The notes below the pieces were generated by a model. That model saw nothing but the letters and a program-made list of their open reading frames with translations. It made no database searches and was not told the origin of the DNA. Both the position numbers and the translations under genes were made by a program. This document shows, in pieces, positions 1 through 6,549 of a stretch of 11,488 nt of DNA. Each line of letters begins with the position of its first letter. The stretch's first letter is position 1. This DNA comes from Luminiphilus sp. (GTDB taxonomy: Bacteria; Pseudomonadota; Gammaproteobacteria; Pseudomonadales; Halieaceae). The stretch is taken from the NCBI GenBank assembly GCA_022425845.1, contig JAKMEU010000044.1, positions 1-11,488 on the forward strand, given 5' to 3'.

Positions 1-405
1 GGTGAGGTTGAGGGTGATGATGTTGAGGTCGATCGTTTCCTGGGGGAGCTGAAGTCAGAAGCCCGTGGCCGCTTTCGTGTGCTTGATCGCGATGCGTCAC
101 TGGCTTTGGGCGGTCACACTGAGACAAGCGTTCCTGTCATCACCCTGCTCACCCAGCCCCCTGCGTACTTTTCCAGGTTTCCTGTTGCCCAGGATAAGCG
201 GAGCGGTGCCCATGGCTATGCTGCTGACCAACCGGATATGGCGGCCTTTGCGGTGGGTGCGGGGCCCGCTTTTCGCCACGGGCTGGTGCAGGAGGCCCAT
301 CAGCTGGATATCCTCCCCATGATGCTCAGGGTATTGAATCTACCGGCGCCGCCTGGCGTTGCGAGTAACGGTGGACCTCTGTTGTCAATTCTCCGAGATG
401 ACTGA
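1..405 (+). CDS. C-terminal part of an alkaline-phosphatase-superfamily protein (nucleotide pyrophosphatase/phosphodiesterase-like), 5' end outside window
   Basis: Frame 1 is open from the first base to a TGA at 403-405, giving the last 134 residues of a protein that begins upstream. The segment GAHGYAADQPDM, followed by GPAFRHG and then a DILPMMLRVLNLPAP stretch, matches the C-terminal pattern of the type I phosphodiesterase/nucleotide pyrophosphatase branch of the alkaline phosphatase superfamily. In that family the His of the H-G-Y motif (here codon 71, bases 211-213) is one of the two-zinc-site ligands. The catalytic Thr/Ser and the other metal ligands would lie upstream and cannot be checked. 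The family hydrolyses phosphodiester or pyrophosphate bonds of nucleotides or related molecules, usually outside the cytoplasm; the substrate and any signal peptide cannot be told from this fragment. Known: family motif. Inferred: activity. Confidence 0.8.
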   Translation, partial: GEVEGDDVEVDRFLGELKSEARGRFRVLDRDASLALGGHTETSVPVITLLTQPPAYFSRFPVAQDKRSGAHGYAADQPDMAAFAVGAGPAFRHGLVQEAHQLDILPMMLRVLNLPAPPGVASNGGPLLSILRDD

Positions 406-435
406 ACTCGGCTCCGGGTCGCGATATACTCGCGA
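402..435 (+). promoter_or_regulatory. Putative sigma-70 promoter with overlapping TCGCGA inverted repeat
   Basis: In the 55-base gap before the coiled-coil gene, TATACT (425-430) makes a good -10 element. A weak -35 match, CTGAAC (402-407, three of six consensus bases), sits 17 bases upstream. Transcription would start near 437 and leave a leader of about 24 bases. The -10 is embedded in TCGCGA-TATAC-TCGCGA (419-435), two copies of a 6-base palindrome that together form an inverted repeat and could serve as an operator. No regulator can be named. The -35 part lies across the stop codon of the preceding gene. Confidence 0.45.
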
Positions 436-460
436 TCATTGATTTCAGCAGAGAACAGCT

Positions 461-1237
461 ATGGCCCGTGATGACCTGCCGGATACCGACATCCCCGCCT
501 TCGGGGGTGCGACCCGCGACGAAAGTGTCAGAAGTGCACCGCGAGGTGCGGTGCCCGGCCGTACAGCCCGTCCATCCGCCGCCAGTGGTGGTATGGGCGT
601 GCTGGGTAGGCTGGTGCTGACAGTCGCACTCGTGGTTGCTGCGGTTGCCTGCGCCTGGGCCTGGCAGTTGCAGATGGCGCTGGATGAGTCCCAGTCTGAT
701 GCGGCTGTCGTTGCTGGTCGGGTGGCTGACCTTGAAGCGTTATTGTCCGATACCGATGAGAGCGTTGAGAAGTCGGCGGCCGCATTGGGTGCCCAGTTGA
801 ATGTGGTTGATAAGGAGACCCGTCGACTTGAGCAGCGCCGCCGTGAAATGGACGCTAAGCTTTCCAAGCTCGAAAAAGCCTCGGCGGCGGTGCAAACCGA
901 TGTTGGCAAGCTCCAGACAGCCTCCGCTGCACAGGGTAAGACGGTTGCATCACTGGAGACCGATCTCGCGGCGCTGCAGCGTGTCGCCGGAGATCTCGAG
1001 CGTCTTTCCAAAACCGCCATGGATGCCCAGGCCAATCTGGAGCGCCTTGCTGATAACGTCAACAAAGCCAATCTGGAGCGCGCGGCGATGAACAAGCGGG
1101 TGGTTTCAAATGAAGAGTGGATTGAATCGATCAATGCATTTCGGCGTCAGGTGAACGCCAGTATCAGCCGTCTTGAATCGCAGATACGCAGTACGCAGTC
1201 GGCTCCGGTAGTGACCCCCGCGCCGGGTAATCCCTGA
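461..1237 (+). CDS. Single-pass membrane protein with long coiled coil, function unknown
   Basis: The product has 258 residues and is not recognised as a named family. Residues 1-44 are Pro/Ala/Gly/Arg-rich and probably disordered. Residues about 47-68 form one hydrophobic transmembrane segment (LVLTVALVVAAVACAWAW). From about 70 to 245 the chain is rich in Ala, Glu, Lys, Gln and Leu with heptad-like spacing, so a long coiled coil is likely. The end is a short Pro-rich tail (PVVTPAPGNP). The topology is probably an N-terminal anchor with the helix in the periplasm: Arg-rich residues lie on the N-terminal side of the segment and acidic residues follow it. The ATG at 461 is preceded only by a weak GAGA (451-454). 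It has its own promoter-like sequence upstream and is followed by a hairpin, so it may be monocistronic. A structural, tethering or scaffold role is possible, but nothing in the sequence shows it. Confidence 0.75.
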   Translation: MARDDLPDTDIPAFGGATRDESVRSAPRGAVPGRTARPSAASGGMGVLGRLVLTVALVVAAVACAWAWQLQMALDESQSDAAVVAGRVADLEALLSDTDESVEKSAAALGAQLNVVDKETRRLEQRRREMDAKLSKLEKASAAVQTDVGKLQTASAAQGKTVASLETDLAALQRVAGDLERLSKTAMDAQANLERLADNVNKANLERAAMNKRVVSNEEWIESINAFRRQVNASISRLESQIRSTQSAPVVTPAPGNP

Positions 1238-1279
1238 GGACTGCGAAGCTTTCCGGGCGCTATTACGCTAATGGGGGCG

Positions 1280-1302
1280 CGGCCCTGCTGTAGGGCCGGT
1301 TT
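1280..1302 (+). terminator. GC-rich hairpin, possible weak intrinsic terminator between the coiled-coil gene and fumarase
   Basis: CGGCCCT (1280-1286) and AGGGCCG (1292-1298) are perfectly complementary around a 5-base loop. Only three T residues (1300-1302) follow, so termination would be weak or incomplete. It is the only notable structure in the 98-base gap 1238-1335. I see no convincing promoter for the fumarase gene there, although an AT-richer patch at 1261-1272 could be part of one. If such a promoter is used, the hairpin would lie in the fumarase mRNA leader. Confidence 0.35.
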
Positions 1303-1317
1303 CCATGACGACGACTT

Positions 1318-1324
1318 AAAGGAG
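1318..1324 (+). promoter_or_regulatory. Ribosome binding site deciding the fumarase start
   Basis: AAAGGAG at 1318-1324 is a strong Shine-Dalgarno match lying 11 bases before ATG 1336. A GTG at 1324 in the same frame overlaps this site and so cannot be served by it. The ATG also gives the N-terminus M-T-L-I-R-E that I recall for this fumarase group. Confidence 0.75.
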
Positions 1325-1335
1325 TGGATTCGACC

Positions 1336-2853
1336 ATGACCCTGATCCGTGAGGCGGACTTGATTGACAGCGTGGCAGACGCGCTGCAGTTCATTTCCTA
1401 CTACCATCCCCTGGATTTCGTGCAGGCCGTGCATCAGGCCTATGAGATGGAGCAAAACCCTCCCGCCAAGGATGCGATGGCCCAAATCCTGATCAACTCG
1501 AGGCTTTGTGCCATGGGCCATCGGCCGCTGTGCCAGGATACGGGGATCGTCACGGTGTTCGTTGAAGTCGGCATGGAAGTGAGCTGGGATGCGACCCAGT
1601 CGCTGGAGGCCATGATCAACGAGGGTGTTCGCCGTGCGTATACGCATCCCGACAACACCCTCAGGGCATCCATTCTGGAGGATCCCGCGGGTGCTCGCAG
1701 AAACACCCGGGACAATACGCCCGCCGTAATTCATACACGTCTGGTGCCGGGGGATAAGGTAGACGTTCGCATAGCCGCCAAGGGCGGTGGCTCAGAGAAC
1801 AAGGCCAAGCTGGTGATGCTCAACCCCTCGGACAGTATCGTCGACTGGGTGCTGAAGACCGTTCCCACCATGGGGGCGGGGTGGTGCCCCCCGGGCATGT
1901 TGGGCATTGGCATCGGTGGTACTGCAGAGAAGGCCGCCGTACTGGCCAAGGAGTCCCTCATGGATCCTATCGATATCCAGAGCCTGAGGCAGCGGGGTCC
2001 GCAAAATCGAATAGAGGAACTGCGACTGGAAATCATGGACGGCGTCAATAAGCTGGGCATAGGGGCGCAGGGCCTGGGCGGCCTCACGACGGTACTGGAC
2101 GTAAAAATAATGGATTACCCCACCCACGCGGCTTCGCTGCCGGTGGCGATGATCCCCAATTGTGCCGCAACGCGGCATACCCACTTCACCCTCACCGGCA
2201 GCGGCCCGGCGCTGCAGACGCCTCCCAGTATCGATGCGTGGCCGGAGGTCAGCTGGGAACCCGGCGATCAGGTGCGGCGGGTGAACCTGGATACGGTCAG
2301 TCGGGAGGAGACTCATTCCTGGCAGCCCGGTGAGACGTTATTGCTGTCTGGCACCATGTATACGGGTCGCGATGCCGCCCACAAACGCATGACCCAGATG
2401 TTGCAGGAGGGTCAGCCCCTGCCAGTCGACTTACAGGGCAAATTTATCTACTACGTCGGCCCGGTTGATCCGGTGCGGGATGAGGTCATGGGCCCCGCGG
2501 GTCCAACCACGGCCACGCGCATGGACAAGTTTACCGACTATATTCTCGAGCAGACGGGGCTGATTGGCATGATCGGCAAGGCCGAGCGAGGACCTGCCGG
2601 GGTGGAGGCCATTCGCAAGCATGGCGCGGTGTATCTGATGGCGGTGGGTGGCGCGGCCTATCTGGTCTCCAAGGCCATTACAGACGCCAGGGTGGTCGCC
2701 TTTGAGGATCTGGGAATGGAGGCGATCTATGCCTTCACGGTCAGGGACATGCCGGTGAGCGTTGCCGTGGATGCCCGAGGAGAGTCGGTGCATATCACGG
2801 GCCCCGAAATTTGGCGTCAGCGGATAGAAGAGCAGGCGATTGAGCTCATCTGA
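1336..2853 (+). CDS. fumA: Class I fumarate hydratase, [4Fe-4S]-dependent
   Basis: This 505-residue cytoplasmic enzyme interconverts fumarate and L-malate in the TCA cycle. It belongs to the oxygen-labile iron-sulfur class I type, not the class II FumC type. Three cysteines fit the cluster ligands of E. coli FumA (C105, C224, C318) in spacing and context: C66 in PLCQDTG, C184 in GWCPPG and C276 in PNCAATRH. The alpha (N-terminal) and beta (C-terminal) parts are fused in one chain, as is usual; GPVDPVRDEVMGPAGPTTATRMD and the following Gly-rich region belong to the beta part. The chain is somewhat shorter than the roughly 550 residues of E. coli FumA because the N-terminal extension is missing. 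The final 14 bases overlap the start of sbcB, which suggests co-transcription. The symbol is used loosely for the class I enzyme. Confidence 0.95.
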   Translation: MTLIREADLIDSVADALQFISYYHPLDFVQAVHQAYEMEQNPPAKDAMAQILINSRLCAMGHRPLCQDTGIVTVFVEVGMEVSWDATQSLEAMINEGVRRAYTHPDNTLRASILEDPAGARRNTRDNTPAVIHTRLVPGDKVDVRIAAKGGGSENKAKLVMLNPSDSIVDWVLKTVPTMGAGWCPPGMLGIGIGGTAEKAAVLAKESLMDPIDIQSLRQRGPQNRIEELRLEIMDGVNKLGIGAQGLGGLTTVLDVKIMDYPTHAASLPVAMIPNCAATRHTHFTLTGSGPALQTPPSIDAWPEVSWEPGDQVRRVNLDTVSREETHSWQPGETLLLSGTMYTGRDAAHKRMTQMLQEGQPLPVDLQGKFIYYVGPVDPVRDEVMGPAGPTTATRMDKFTDYILEQTGLIGMIGKAERGPAGVEAIRKHGAVYLMAVGGAAYLVSKAITDARVVAFEDLGMEAIYAFTVRDMPVSVAVDARGESVHITGPEIWRQRIEEQAIELI

Positions 2854-4294
2854 GAGTTTTTACTGGCACGATTACGAAACGTCGGGAGCCCGTGTTGCCG
2901 AAGATCGCCCGCTGCAGTTCGCGGGGGTTCGCACGGATGCGAGTTTCAATGTCATCGGCGAGCCGCTGGTCATCTACTGCCGCCCGAGCCCGGATTGCCT
3001 GCCCCACCCTGCGGCAATTCGCGTTACCGGTATCAGCCCCTATACGGCGCTGGAATTGGGGTTGCCCGAACGTGAATTCATCGGCCAGATCGTGCATGAA
3101 ATGGAACAGCCCGGTACTTGCTCCCTGGGCTTTAACTCATTGCGCTTCGATGACGAAATTACCCGTTACGCCCTGTACCGAAACTTTTATCCACCCTATA
3201 CCCGGGAGTATGGGCAGGGCCGAAGTCGATGGGACCTGATCGATACGACCCGGGCTGTCCATGCCTTACGCCCAGCGGATATTGAATGGCCCACCCGGGA
3301 CGATGGGCTCCCCAGTTTTCGATTGGAGGATCTCACCGCGGCCAATGGTATAGACCATGGCAATGCCCACGATGCGCTTGCCGATGTACTGGCAACCATC
3401 GCACTGGCACGCCTGTTGCGGGAGAAACAACCGGCACTGTTCGATACCTTGTATGCCCAGCGCAGCAAGCGCGCCCTTGCCCCCTTGCTCGACCTCTCCA
3501 ATCCCAAGCCCGTGGTTCATGTTTCCGGCCAATTTGGTGCGCAGCGCAGTAACCTGGCTGTAGTGTTACCTCTGGCACAACATCCCCGCAACAGCAATGA
3601 AATCATTTGTGCAGACCTGTCCCGTGAGCCCGACTTCCTGGATCAGCCGGTGGAGGCTATTCGCGAGGTCTTGTTTGCCAGGAAAGATACCCTTGCCGAT
3701 GGCGTCCAGAGGCCACCGCTGAAAACCCTGAAAATTAACCGGGCACCTGTGGTATTGCCGGTCACTTGGGTTCAGGGCGAACCTGCCGAACGCCTGGGCT
3801 TGAACGGTGATGTTACCCGGGCGGCACTGGCGGCCTACCGGGGCGCCAGAAACGCAAATCCAGAGGGCTTCAAACACTTTATTCAACAGATCTATGCGGG
3901 CCGTACCTTCACCCCGAGAGATAACCCGGACACGCAGCTCTATGATGCTTTTCTGGGGCGTAACGATGAGGCCCTGCTGGCACAGGTGCGCAGTGCATCT
4001 TCTGAATCGCTGGCTGCAGACAGTTGGGTGTTTGAGGATCGTCGCCTGCCCGAACTGTTCTTTCGCTACCGCGCGCGTAACTTTCCCGAAAGCTTAAATG
4101 CTGAGGAACGAGAGCGCTGGCACAGTCATTGCGGTGATGCCCTGCTGGAGCAGGCAGGGGCCGATTGGAAAGACTTCACGGATGCACTTGCCGAGGAGCG
4201 GGCCCGGGCAGATCTCACTGAGCAACAAGTGACAGCGCTGGACGCCTTGGATCGCTATGCCACAGCACTTCGTGCAAGCCATGAGGGTGCCTGA
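2840..4294 (+). CDS. sbcB: Exodeoxyribonuclease I (SbcB)
   Basis: This 484-residue 3'-to-5' exonuclease degrades single-stranded DNA and acts in recombination, mismatch repair and clean-up of single-stranded ends. Aligned from memory to E. coli ExoI, the DEDDh catalytic residues are present at a constant offset of four: D11 and E13 in HDYET, D104 in LRFDDE, and H177 and D182 in HGNAHDALADV. SRWDLID, LPSFRLEDLTAANGI and the later NFPESL region also match, so the nuclease, SH3-like and C-terminal helical parts all seem intact. One small difference is DYETSG where E. coli has DYETFG. The start is TTG 2840: an in-frame TAG at 2825-2827 blocks anything earlier, and the conserved FYWHDYE begins at residue 7. 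Only a weak purine-rich site (AGCAGG, 2831-2836) precedes it, so translation is probably coupled to fumarase, which it overlaps by 14 bases. Confidence 0.95.
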   Translation: MSSSESFYWHDYETSGARVAEDRPLQFAGVRTDASFNVIGEPLVIYCRPSPDCLPHPAAIRVTGISPYTALELGLPEREFIGQIVHEMEQPGTCSLGFNSLRFDDEITRYALYRNFYPPYTREYGQGRSRWDLIDTTRAVHALRPADIEWPTRDDGLPSFRLEDLTAANGIDHGNAHDALADVLATIALARLLREKQPALFDTLYAQRSKRALAPLLDLSNPKPVVHVSGQFGAQRSNLAVVLPLAQHPRNSNEIICADLSREPDFLDQPVEAIREVLFARKDTLADGVQRPPLKTLKINRAPVVLPVTWVQGEPAERLGLNGDVTRAALAAYRGARNANPEGFKHFIQQIYAGRTFTPRDNPDTQLYDAFLGRNDEALLAQVRSASSESLAADSWVFEDRRLPELFFRYRARNFPESLNAEERERWHSHCGDALLEQAGADWKDFTDALAEERARADLTEQQVTALDALDRYATALRASHEGA

Positions 4295-4425
4295 TGTCAT
4301 CAGCGCTGAGTGGACGTTGCGATGATGGGAACAATCCGCAGACGACTGACTCAGTGGTGATGCGCTGGCGTCGGGGGGCGTATCGCCGCAGCCCGGCAAA
4401 ATTTCTGTCGCGAGAGGTGATTTAA
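4294..4425 (+). CDS. Possible small protein or leader peptide of 43 residues between sbcB and the ACR3 transporter
   Basis: An ATG at 4294 shares one base with the sbcB stop (TGATG). The frame stays open for 43 codons to TAA 4423-4425, one base before the GTG start of the transporter gene. A plausible Shine-Dalgarno sequence, GAGGGTG (4283-4289), lies 4 bases upstream of the ATG. The predicted peptide begins MSSALSGRCDDGNN, has a basic middle (MRWRRGAYRRSPAKF) and ends SREVI. It has no transmembrane segment and no family I recognise. Its codons include the transporter's own ribosome binding site (4412-4420), so translating it could couple the transporter to sbcB. The alternative is that it is a chance open frame in a 132-base spacer: at this G+C content a 43-codon open frame is not rare. 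The exact fit at both ends is the main support. Confidence 0.35.
   Translation: MSSALSGRCDDGNNPQTTDSVVMRWRRGAYRRSPAKFLSREVI
4412..4420 (+). promoter_or_regulatory. Strong ribosome binding site for the ACR3 transporter's GTG start
   Basis: GAGAGGTGA at 4412-4420 contains a 7-base match (GAGGTGA) to the region complementary to the 16S rRNA 3' end. It lies 6 bases before GTG 4427, which fixes the transporter start on a non-ATG codon. Confidence 0.8.
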
Positions 4426-4426
4426 A

Positions 4427-5443
4427 GTGGGTCTGTTCGAGCGTTACCTGAGCTTATGGGTCGGCATTTGCATCGTCACGGGTGTCGGTCTGGGTCATGT
4501 CCTTCCGGGTTTATTCCAGGCCTTTGCGGCCATGGAAATCGCGCGGGTCAATATTCCTATCGCCCTGTTCATCTGGGTGATGATTTTCCCCATGATGTTG
4601 CAGATCGATTTTGCATCGGTCAGGGATGTCGGTAAGCGACCCAAGGGTCTGATCCTGACCCTCGTCGTGAACTGGCTTATCAAGCCCTTCACTATGGCGC
4701 TGCTGGGTTGGCTGTTTTTCCGGGTGTTGTTTGTCGATCTGGTCGATCCACAGACAGCCAACGAATACATCGCCGGTATGATTTTGCTGGGAGTGGCTCC
4801 CTGCACCGCGATGGTCTTTGTCTGGAGTCAGCTGACACGAGGTGACCCCAATTACACCCTGGTTCAGGTGTCTGTGAATGACCTGATCATGGTCTTTGCC
4901 TTTGCGCCCCTGGCCGCACTGCTTTTGGGTGTCTCTGAGATCACCATTCCATGGAACACCTTGTTGTTATCGGTAGGCCTTTATGTCGTTCTTCCCCTGG
5001 TTGCGGGTGTACTGGTTCGTAAGCGACTGCAGACAAGGAATGGCGGCAATCAACTTGAGCGCTTTTTGGCCGCCACCAAACCGTTTTCCATGGTGGGCCT
5101 GCTGGCCACAGTCGTCCTTTTGTTCGGCTTTCAGGCCAACACCATTATCGGTAATCCGTTGGCGATAGGCCTCATTGCGATACCGCTTTTATTGCAAACC
5201 TACGGCATCTTTGCCCTGGCCTATGGCGTGGCCTGGCTATGGCGCCTGCCCCATTCAGTGGCCGCACCTTGTGCCCTTATCGGGACCTCCAACTTCTTCG
5301 AACTGGCTGTGGCTGTTGCCATCAGCCTGTTTGGGCTGAACTCAGGTGCCGCATTGGCAACCGTGGTCGGCGTTTTGGTAGAGGTTCCGGTGATGCTGTC
5401 GCTGGTTGCCGTCGCGAATCGCAGCCGGCGGTATTTTGCGTGA
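4427..5443 (+). CDS. acr3: ACR3-family arsenite efflux transporter
   Basis: The product is a 338-residue inner-membrane protein with about ten hydrophobic segments, the normal layout of ACR3 carriers in the bile/arsenite/riboflavin transporter superfamily. These expel arsenite, and in some cases antimonite, using the membrane potential or proton gradient. Diagnostic stretches are RYLSLWVG at the start, MILLGVAPCTAMVFVWSQLT, GDPNYTLVQVSVNDLIM and IGTSNFFELAVA. C126 in APCTAM and E292 in NFFELA correspond to the Cys and Glu shown to be needed in characterised Acr3 proteins. The gene is often labelled arsB although it is unrelated to the E. coli ArsB fold. No arsR, arsC, arsH or other arsenic gene is in the window, and the neighbours are housekeeping genes. 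Arsenite export is therefore a family-based inference, and the physiological substrate could differ. Confidence 0.9.
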   Translation: MGLFERYLSLWVGICIVTGVGLGHVLPGLFQAFAAMEIARVNIPIALFIWVMIFPMMLQIDFASVRDVGKRPKGLILTLVVNWLIKPFTMALLGWLFFRVLFVDLVDPQTANEYIAGMILLGVAPCTAMVFVWSQLTRGDPNYTLVQVSVNDLIMVFAFAPLAALLLGVSEITIPWNTLLLSVGLYVVLPLVAGVLVRKRLQTRNGGNQLERFLAATKPFSMVGLLATVVLLFGFQANTIIGNPLAIGLIAIPLLLQTYGIFALAYGVAWLWRLPHSVAAPCALIGTSNFFELAVAVAISLFGLNSGAALATVVGVLVEVPVMLSLVAVANRSRRYFA

Positions 5444-5467
5444 CATGCCACTGCCTATTAATCCCTG

Positions 5468-5507
5468 TTTTTTTACCGCCGGGTTGAGAGCGGGGATGAG
5501 GTATCAT
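5468..5507 (+). promoter_or_regulatory. Gap upstream of pyrB: T-run and possible -10 element
   Basis: The 92-base gap 5444-5535 contains seven consecutive T residues (5468-5474). Only an imperfect, distant stem (GGCGGT near the transporter's end with ACTGCC around 5448-5453) precedes them, so an intrinsic terminator for the transporter is doubtful. TATCAT at 5502-5507 is a reasonable -10 element that would start transcription near 5514, about 22 bases before the pyrB start codon. No good -35 lies at the right distance: TTGAGA (5484-5489) is only 12 bases away. I see no pyrimidine attenuator hairpin in the short leader this would produce. Confidence 0.3.
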
Positions 5508-5523
5508 CGGCAAAATCCGGTCG

Positions 5524-5528
5524 CAGGA
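5524..5528 (+). promoter_or_regulatory. Ribosome binding site supporting the pyrB TTG start
   Basis: CAGGA at 5524-5528 ends 7 bases before TTG 5536. Upstream in this frame there is no ATG, GTG or TTG before a stop at 5497-5499, and the next in-frame ATG downstream would remove the conserved GSHILS start of the protein, so TTG is effectively forced. Confidence 0.7.
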
Positions 5529-5535
5529 CAGCCCA

Positions 5536-6549
5536 TTGCACTTCCCCGGTAGCCATATCCTGAGTATCAGCCAGTTTGATCGCGCGGCGGTTGATCGTCT
5601 TTTTGAAGTGGCAGATTGCATGCGCCCCTATGCGCATCGTGAGCGCGTGACCCGTGTACTCGACGGGGCTATTTTGGGCTCCATGTTCTTTGAGCCCTCT
5701 ACCCGAACCCGCATCAGTTTTGGCAGCGCATTCAATCTTCTGGGGGGGGAGGTCCGTGAAACCACAGGTTTTGAAAGCACGGCAATAGCCAAGGGTGAAT
5801 CGCTGTTTGATACCGCGCGGGTACTGAGCGGTTACTCGGACGTGATTGCCATGCGCCATCCCGCCGAGGGGTCAGTCGCAGAGTTCGCCGAGGGCAGCCG
5901 TGTTCCTGTGATCAATGGGGGCGACGGCGCTAACGAGCACCCGACCCAGGCCCTTCTCGATCTCTATACCATTCGCAGTGAGCTCGCAGACCGAGGACGG
6001 TCGCTGGATACCCTGCGTATTGCAATGGTGGGGGATCTCCGCTTTGGGCGTACGGTGCATTCCTTGTCGCGACTATTGCAGCTGTTCGAGGGCGTTAAGG
6101 TCAATCTGGTATCCCCTTCGGAGCTTAAAATGCCTGAGGAAATCGTCGCCGAGCTGGCCTCTGGAGGGCATGCCGTTCTGGAGACCGATAGCCTTGAGCT
6201 CGGTATTGCGGATGTGGATATTGTCTATTCAACCCGTATACAGGAAGAGCGCTTTGCCAGCCGGGCCGAAGCGGACTCCTACCGCGGCCGCTTTCGTTTG
6301 AACCAGGGTATTTATACGGCCCACTGCGAACCCAACACCGTCATCATGCACCCCTTGCCCCGGGATTCCCGGGAGGGCGCGCAGGAATTGGACGTGGATC
6401 TCAATGACAACCCCAATCTGGCCATCTTCCGCCAGAGTGACAACGGCGTGCTGGTCCGGATGGCATTGTTTGCCCTGATACTCGATGTCGCGGACCAAAT
6501 CGATGACCACAGTCGCCCTGTGAACTGGTACACGGAGCGACGGTTTTGA
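5536..6549 (+). CDS. pyrB: Aspartate carbamoyltransferase catalytic subunit
   Basis: This 337-residue cytoplasmic enzyme joins carbamoyl phosphate and L-aspartate to make N-carbamoyl-L-aspartate, the committed step of pyrimidine synthesis. The carbamoyl-phosphate loop S55-T-R-T-R59 (in FFEPSTRTR), K86 in AKGESL, H135 in HPTQALLDLYTI, R172 in RFGRTVHSL, R234 in STRIQEER and HPLPRDSRE match the E. coli active-site residues in order and context. The chain is longer than the E. coli catalytic subunit (about 310 residues). The GSHILS start and long C-terminus resemble, from memory, the stand-alone form in Shewanella and other marine gammaproteobacteria. No pyrI regulatory subunit and no pyrC or pyrC' follows, so E. 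coli-type allosteric control through PyrI is not encoded next to it. The stop overlaps the nudF start (TTGA), implying co-translation. Confidence 0.95.
   Translation: MHFPGSHILSISQFDRAAVDRLFEVADCMRPYAHRERVTRVLDGAILGSMFFEPSTRTRISFGSAFNLLGGEVRETTGFESTAIAKGESLFDTARVLSGYSDVIAMRHPAEGSVAEFAEGSRVPVINGGDGANEHPTQALLDLYTIRSELADRGRSLDTLRIAMVGDLRFGRTVHSLSRLLQLFEGVKVNLVSPSELKMPEEIVAELASGGHAVLETDSLELGIADVDIVYSTRIQEERFASRAEADSYRGRFRLNQGIYTAHCEPNTVIMHPLPRDSREGAQELDVDLNDNPNLAIFRQSDNGVLVRMALFALILDVADQIDDHSRPVNWYTERRF
6534..6537 (+). promoter_or_regulatory. Ribosome binding site supporting the nudF TTG start
   Basis: GGAG at 6534-6537, inside the pyrB coding sequence, lies 8 bases before TTG 6546. This start gives an N-terminal length close to that of E. 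coli NudF ahead of the shared D-V-x-x-x-x-R-E segment. Confidence 0.65.

Noticed and set aside
445..1134. Long minus-strand open frame of 229 codons opposite the coiled-coil gene
   Set aside because: The translation is a low-complexity Ser/Arg/Ala/Thr-rich chain, as expected opposite an Ala/Glu/Leu-rich coiled coil, and the + strand gene has a better start, promoter and architecture.
1324..1335. GTG 1324 as a longer start for fumarase
   Set aside because: It overlaps the ribosome binding site AAAGGAG (1318-1324), which is positioned to serve ATG 1336.
5496..5535. ATG at 5496 as the pyrB start
   Set aside because: It is 40 bases upstream of the TTG and therefore out of frame with the conserved protein; the pyrB frame has a stop at 5497-5499.
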